This document shows, piece after piece, positions 60,063 to 64,000 of a stretch of DNA of 64,000 bases. A program made the position numbers and the translations under genes. Source of the stretch: Armatimonadota bacterium. GTDB taxonomy: Bacteria; Armatimonadota; HRBIN16. The stretch is from positions 806,001 to 870,000 of the forward strand of contig BPGU01000002.1 of the NCBI GenBank assembly GCA_026003195.1, given 5' to 3'. The notes beneath the pieces were generated by a model. The model saw only the letters and a program-made list of their open reading frames with translations, ran no database searches and was not told where the DNA came from. Position 1 is the first letter of the stretch; the number at the start of each line of letters is the position of its first letter.

Positions 60063-61469
60063 ATGACGGACGCCCAAAGAGCGATGAGCAAACTGTGGGG
60101 AGGACGCTTCGAAAAGCAGACCGATAAAGCAGTAGAGGCTTTCACCGCCTCTATCGGCGTGGACGCGCGGCTATGGGAGGTGGACATCCGCGGCAGCATC
60201 GCACATGCGCGAATGCTGGGCAAAATCGGCGTGCTGACGCCGGAAGAGGCGGACGTCATCATCGCTGGGCTACACACGCTCCGCGAGGATATCTCAGAGG
60301 GCAGGATAACCTTTGCCCCTGAAGCGGAGGATATCCACTCCGAAATAGAACGCCTGCTTACCGAACGCATCGGCGCAGTGGCGGGCAAACTGCACACCGC
60401 CCGTAGCCGCAACGACCAGGTCGCCACCGATACGCGCCTCTACCTGCGCGAAGGCATTGACGCCCTGCGAGAAGAGATCAGGCTTCTGCAGGAGTGGATC
60501 GTGCACACCGCAGAAAGGCACCTGCATACCATCCTGCCCGGTTGGACGCATCTTCAACATGCGCAACCGGTAAGCCTCGCCCATCACCTGATGGCGTATT
60601 TCTGGATGCTTCAGCGCGACCGTGAACGGTTGAGAGACTGTCGGAAGAGGGTGAACCAGCTGCCTCTGGGTAGCGCTGCGCTGGCAGGCACGTCCTTTCC
60701 GCTAGACCGACAGATGGTGGCACAGGAGCTGGGCTTCGAAGGGCTTTGCGAGAACAGCATGGACGCTGTTTCCGACCGCGACTTCGTGGTGGAGTTCCTT
60801 GCCTGCGCTGCACTGGTCATGACACACCTCTCGCGCCTCGCGGAGGAACTGATCCTGTGGAGCACGCCCGAATTCGGCTTTGTGGAACTGGACGACAGCG
60901 TGACCACGGGCAGCAGCATCATGCCGCAGAAGAAGAACCCTGATGTGGCGGAGCTGATACGCGGTCGCACCGGGCGCCTGGTGGCAGACCTGACGGGCGT
61001 GCTGGTAATGTTGAAAGCGCTTCCCCTCTCCTACAACCGCGACCTGCAGGAGGACAAGGGTTTCCTGTTCGATGCTCTGGATATCACCCTCTCCAGTGTT
61101 ACGCTCATGCACCTGATGCTATCACGGGCGCAGTTCCGTACCGAACGGATGCGCCAGGCGGTTCGCGGCGATTTCTCCAACGCCACCGACCTCGCCGACT
61201 ACCTGGTGCGCCGGGGAATGCCCTTCCGCCAGGCGCATGAGGTGGTGGGTCGCGTGGTGCAGTACTGCCTGAAGCAGGGTTTGGCGCTGGAGGATTTGAA
61301 CATCGAACAGCTACGGACGTTCAGCGAACTGTTTGAGGCAGACGCCTTGCAGATACTGCAACCGGAGGCAGTGATGGGCGCAAGACGCTCTCGCGGAGGC
61401 ACTGCCCCCGAGGCGGTGCAGGAGCAAATCACACTCGCTCGAAAACTGCTGGGAGGTGATGAGCACTGA
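60063..61469 (+). CDS. argH: Argininosuccinate lyase
   Basis: 468 residues from ATG 60063; ATG 60084 (MSKLWGGRFE) is the start most homologues would suggest, and the ribosome-binding sites of both are weak. The signatures ARSRNDQVATD (~residue 120) and GSSIMPQKKNPDV (~residue 285) of the fumarase/aspartase superfamily are complete. It splits argininosuccinate into arginine and fumarate, the last step of the pathway. Its stop overlaps the next gene. Confidence 0.96.
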   Translation: MTDAQRAMSKLWGGRFEKQTDKAVEAFTASIGVDARLWEVDIRGSIAHARMLGKIGVLTPEEADVIIAGLHTLREDISEGRITFAPEAEDIHSEIERLLTERIGAVAGKLHTARSRNDQVATDTRLYLREGIDALREEIRLLQEWIVHTAERHLHTILPGWTHLQHAQPVSLAHHLMAYFWMLQRDRERLRDCRKRVNQLPLGSAALAGTSFPLDRQMVAQELGFEGLCENSMDAVSDRDFVVEFLACAALVMTHLSRLAEELILWSTPEFGFVELDDSVTTGSSIMPQKKNPDVAELIRGRTGRLVADLTGVLVMLKALPLSYNRDLQEDKGFLFDALDITLSSVTLMHLMLSRAQFRTERMRQAVRGDFSNATDLADYLVRRGMPFRQAHEVVGRVVQYCLKQGLALEDLNIEQLRTFSELFEADALQILQPEAVMGARRSRGGTAPEAVQEQITLARKLLGGDEH

Positions 61470-62152
61470 GCAACCGCTCCTACCGGTACCTGGACATAAT
61501 CACGGTGAGCTTTGTGGTGGTGCTGCTACTGTCTAACATTGTGGCGGTAAAGCCCGTACGCATCCTGGACCTCCTGCGGCTGGACCTGGACAGCGGCACG
61601 TTATTGTTCCCCATTTCTTACATCTTTGGCGACGTGCTGGTAGAGGTATACGGCTACGCCCGCTCGCGGCGGGTCATCTGGATGGGTTTCGGCTTTAACC
61701 TGCTGGCGGCTTTGCTCTTCTGGGTGGTCGTGATGCTTCCGCCATCTCCCGAATGGAAGATGCAGGACGCCTTCGCTACTATTTTGGGACAGACGCCGCG
61801 TATCGTAGCGGGTAGCCTGATTGCCTTCTGGTGTGGCGAGTTCGTCAACTCCTATGTCATGGCGAAGATGAAAATCTGGACAGGTGGGCAGTACCTGTGG
61901 ACGCGCACCATTGGCAGCACCATGGTGGGACAGGCAGTAGACACCGTGCTCTTCCAGACCATCGCTTTCGCTGGCGTTTGGGACACCGGTTTGCTATGGC
62001 GCGTCATCGTATGGAACTACACCGCGAAGGTGCTCTACGAGGCTCTGGCGACCCCGCTGACCTACGCAGTGGTCGGCTTTCTGAAGAGGGCGGAGCAGGA
62101 AGACTACTACGACTACGACACCGATTTCAACCCGTTTGCATTGAAGGCGTAG
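61466..62152 (+). CDS. Queuosine precursor transporter-like (VUT/YhhQ family) with a probable CTG start
   Basis: 228 residues if started at CTG 61466 (LSNRSYRYLDIITVSFVVVL), or 215 from GTG 61505. About five to six helices (VVLLLSNIVAVKPVRI, FGFNLLAALLFWVVVMLP, IVAGSLIAFWCGEFVNSYVMAK), and the conserved WTRTIGSTMVGQAVDTVLF segment of the family, which imports queuine or preQ1. GGAGG lies 9 nt before CTG, and the first codons after it match the family start; an in-frame TGA at 61460-61462 excludes an earlier start. CTG overlaps the argH stop (CTGA). Confidence 0.8.
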   Translation: MSNRSYRYLDIITVSFVVVLLLSNIVAVKPVRILDLLRLDLDSGTLLFPISYIFGDVLVEVYGYARSRRVIWMGFGFNLLAALLFWVVVMLPPSPEWKMQDAFATILGQTPRIVAGSLIAFWCGEFVNSYVMAKMKIWTGGQYLWTRTIGSTMVGQAVDTVLFQTIAFAGVWDTGLLWRVIVWNYTAKVLYEALATPLTYAVVGFLKRAEQEDYYDYDTDFNPFALKA

Positions 62153-62187
62153 GGGCAACCCGGAGGTTGCCCCTGCGGACTGTTTCG

Positions 62188-63156
62188 CTACCCTTGCGAA
62201 GCATACGCCTCGTACACAATTTCCACCGCTCGCAAGCCGTCGTAGCCGGTTACTTGCAGCTCGGTCCTGCCCAAGCAGGCGTCCACGAAGTGCTGTATCT
62301 CCCCAACGAACCGGTCAGGACCGACCTCTTCCAGCGGCTGCCAGTCATCCATTCGGTTCGTCTTGTATCGGCTCTTAAAGCCGTCCCAGTAGTGCACCAT
62401 CGCTGCGCCTTCCGTGCCGTATACTTCCACCACATTGAACCCAGCAGCAAGCACCCAGCTGGCTTCCACCACGCCCATCCTTTTATCGCTGGTGGACAGC
62501 AACACGATGGCGGTGTCTTCCACCTCACCGATGGCGGGGTTCGTCTGGCGAGTCACCGCCTGCACGCGGGCGACCTCTCCCACCAGAAAGCGGAACAGGT
62601 CAATGCTATGCACGCTGGTATCCATCAGCACGCCGCCCCCAGCCACCTCCTTGTCCGAGAACCACCGCTCCTCTACCCCTTTGAAAGGACCAGCAAAGCG
62701 GTTACGGAACATCACGATGTCGCCGAGTTCGCCCGCATCGATCAACCGTTTGAGAGCCACTATGGGGGGATGGAAACGGTGGCAGAAAGCGGTCATGAGT
62801 TTGACCCCCCTGGCTTCCGCTGCCTGCACCATCCTTCGGGCAGCGTCGGGATGATGCGCCAGGGGTTTCTCACACAGCACATGCAACCCCTTTTCTATCG
62901 CCAGCAATGCCGCCTCCAGATGGGCAACCGGAGGCGTGCAGATGTCTACGGCATCCAGTTCGCTCCGCTCCAGCATCTCCTGCGCACTGCGAAATACCTC
63001 TGCCCCTACCTGCTGAGCAGCTGCACGTGCCGTCTCCTCATGGATATCGGTGACCGCCACAATCTGCGCCTCACGAACGCGCTCGTAACTGGCGAGGTGC
63101 GTCCGTCCAATACCTCCTGCACCGATCAAGCCAACGCGAAGTATTTGGTTACTCAC
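62188..63156 (-). CDS. Gfo/Idh/MocA-family oxidoreductase
   Basis: 322 residues. Rossmann loop LIGAGGIGRTHLASY (~9-23), the catalytic CEKPLAHHPDAARRM (EKP present, Lys ~98) and the C-terminal domain with AFCHRFHPP and GGGVLMDTSVHSIDLF. It acts on an unidentified sugar or polyol. It is oriented head-to-head with a PfkB-type sugar kinase 247 bp away, which suggests a carbohydrate catabolic pair (inference). Confidence 0.92.
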   Translation of the reverse strand: MSNQILRVGLIGAGGIGRTHLASYERVREAQIVAVTDIHEETARAAAQQVGAEVFRSAQEMLERSELDAVDICTPPVAHLEAALLAIEKGLHVLCEKPLAHHPDAARRMVQAAEARGVKLMTAFCHRFHPPIVALKRLIDAGELGDIVMFRNRFAGPFKGVEERWFSDKEVAGGGVLMDTSVHSIDLFRFLVGEVARVQAVTRQTNPAIGEVEDTAIVLLSTSDKRMGVVEASWVLAAGFNVVEVYGTEGAAMVHYWDGFKSRYKTNRMDDWQPLEEVGPDRFVGEIQHFVDACLGRTELQVTGYDGLRAVEIVYEAYASQG

Positions 63157-63403
63157 CGCGAACTACCTCCTGTCTCTTTCGTGTTGTACAGGCTTGCTGA
63201 CACATCCTCTCAGGTTGAGGATGTCGCCGAAACCCGCGCAAAATCAGGTGTTGATGTATCGACTCTTTATCTATTTCACCACTGCCTCCCTTCGTTCCCA
63301 CCTCCCGATGTGAAATGCGGCTCGTGCGCCGGAGAGCAGTCCTCGCGGAACGACGACAGGAATGCCGGCATCCGCCCACGAACTGGGAAATGGGAGAAGA
63401 AAG

Positions 63404-64000
63404 ATGCGCGTGGTCACTTTTGGAGAGACGATGCTTCGCCTGTCCCCGCCTGGTTATCAACGTCTGACTCAGGCGGAACGTTTGGAAATCGCCATCGCAG
63501 GCACCGAAAGCAACATGGCAGCGGTGCTGGCGCAGCTGGGCGTACAGGTCGTCTGGTTATCCCGTCTGCCCGATAACCCGCCAGGACATCTGGTAGCACA
63601 ACGGCTCAGGGCGCTCGGGGTGGATGTGGAACACATCTCGTGGGACAGCGACAGCCGATTGGGGCTATACTTCGTCGAGCCCGGCGTGACCCCGCGTCCT
63701 ACCCGTGTGTATTACGACCGTAAAGGCTCTGCCATGAGTCGCTGGCGCCCCGGCGAATGGGACTGGCACACTCTGCTTCAGGGTGCCAACCTGCTTCACG
63801 CCACAGGTATCACTCCCGCATTGAGTGCGAGCTGCCTAGAAGCCACCCGTGAGGCGCTGCAAATCGCCCGCGAGATGGGCGTACCTGTCTCGTTGGACCT
63901 GAACTACCGCTCCCTGCTCTGGTCGCCCCAGCAGGCGCGTCAGGCACTGGAGCCTCTGCTTTCGATGGTGCAGGTGCTCATCGTTTCTCCTGCCGATGCT
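63404..64000 (+). CDS. PfkB-family sugar kinase, 2-keto-3-deoxygluconate kinase-like (partial)
   Basis: The first 199 residues are in the window; the right edge cuts the gene. ATG 63404 has GGGAGAAG upstream. The N-terminal ribokinase fold (TFGETMLRLSPPG, then AGTESNMAAVLAQLGV) is present and the VYYDRKGSAMSR segment resembles KdgK enzymes, which phosphorylate 2-keto-3-deoxygluconate. The C-terminal GAGD motif lies outside the window. Confidence 0.85.
   Translation, partial: MRVVTFGETMLRLSPPGYQRLTQAERLEIAIAGTESNMAAVLAQLGVQVVWLSRLPDNPPGHLVAQRLRALGVDVEHISWDSDSRLGLYFVEPGVTPRPTRVYYDRKGSAMSRWRPGEWDWHTLLQGANLLHATGITPALSASCLEATREALQIAREMGVPVSLDLNYRSLLWSPQQARQALEPLLSMVQVLIVSPADA

Noticed and set aside
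61831-63576. Plus-strand open frame of 581 codons
   Set aside because: It crosses the end of the transporter gene and runs antisense to the Gfo/Idh gene; no domain is visible. The real gene here on plus is the kinase starting at 63404 in another frame.

Overview
The window looks like a chromosomal segment of a moderately GC-rich bacterium, most probably an Armatimonadota member (inference). It has three prepilin-like proteins (G|FTLIE type) scattered among unrelated genes, a LacI/prepilin/DUF6785-type membrane protein cluster, several Gfo/Idh/MocA oxidoreductases, many secreted proteins, and strong AGGAGG ribosome-binding sites. No species can be named from the sequence. Planctomycetes-like phyla are the main alternative.

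Layout. 0-5.4 kb (minus strand): MoxR ATPase, DUF58 and transglutaminase operon with a Gfo/Idh oxidoreductase. 5.6-8.2 kb: small conserved protein and a two-component pair. 8.2-12.4 kb: LacI regulator, prepilin, small membrane protein and large DUF6785-type membrane protein, with a well-formed promoter plus palindromic operator in front of lacI. 12.4-16.7 kb: class B and class A penicillin-binding proteins. 16.8-21.1 kb (plus strand): infC-rpmI-rplT-pheS-pheT, where infC starts with ATC and pheS with TTG. 21.2-27.9 kb: an accessory stretch with an ECF sigma factor, secreted and membrane proteins, a glycosyltransferase, a prepilin and a small Cys-rich exported protein, partly bracketed by 138-bp direct repeats. 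28.1-33.4 kb: NHLRC2-like protein, Phd/VapC pair, glmS and a Spy-like protein.

33.5-44.6 kb is the most unusual part. A secreted Ig-like/M15-type protein broken by a 13-G tract and a second secreted protein are followed by five copies of an RHS core fragment (WHHFDPLGTAG...NNLYDxFGVLRY). Each copy is joined to a different, mostly Cys-rich or membrane-seeking C-terminus and is followed by a small membrane or secreted gene. This resembles an array of orphan polymorphic-toxin tips with candidate immunity genes. Three of the five copies carry the same ~106-bp hairpin element at the same site. A PIN-domain toxin pair sits inside the array.

44.6-64 kb: a secreted HExxH metalloprotease and a subtilisin converge; a cobalamin riboswitch with its own terminator precedes a prepilin gene; then DUF4097/DUF2089 genes, a c-di-GMP group (diguanylate cyclase, two PilZ proteins) with cdsA and a nucleotidyltransferase, argG-argH, a queuosine-precursor transporter-like gene that appears to start with CTG, another Gfo/Idh oxidoreductase, and the start of a PfkB-type sugar kinase cut by the window edge. 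Long G/C tracts (G9, C8, G13) occur only in the accessory stretch and either break or border reading frames, so phase variation or assembly error should be considered there.
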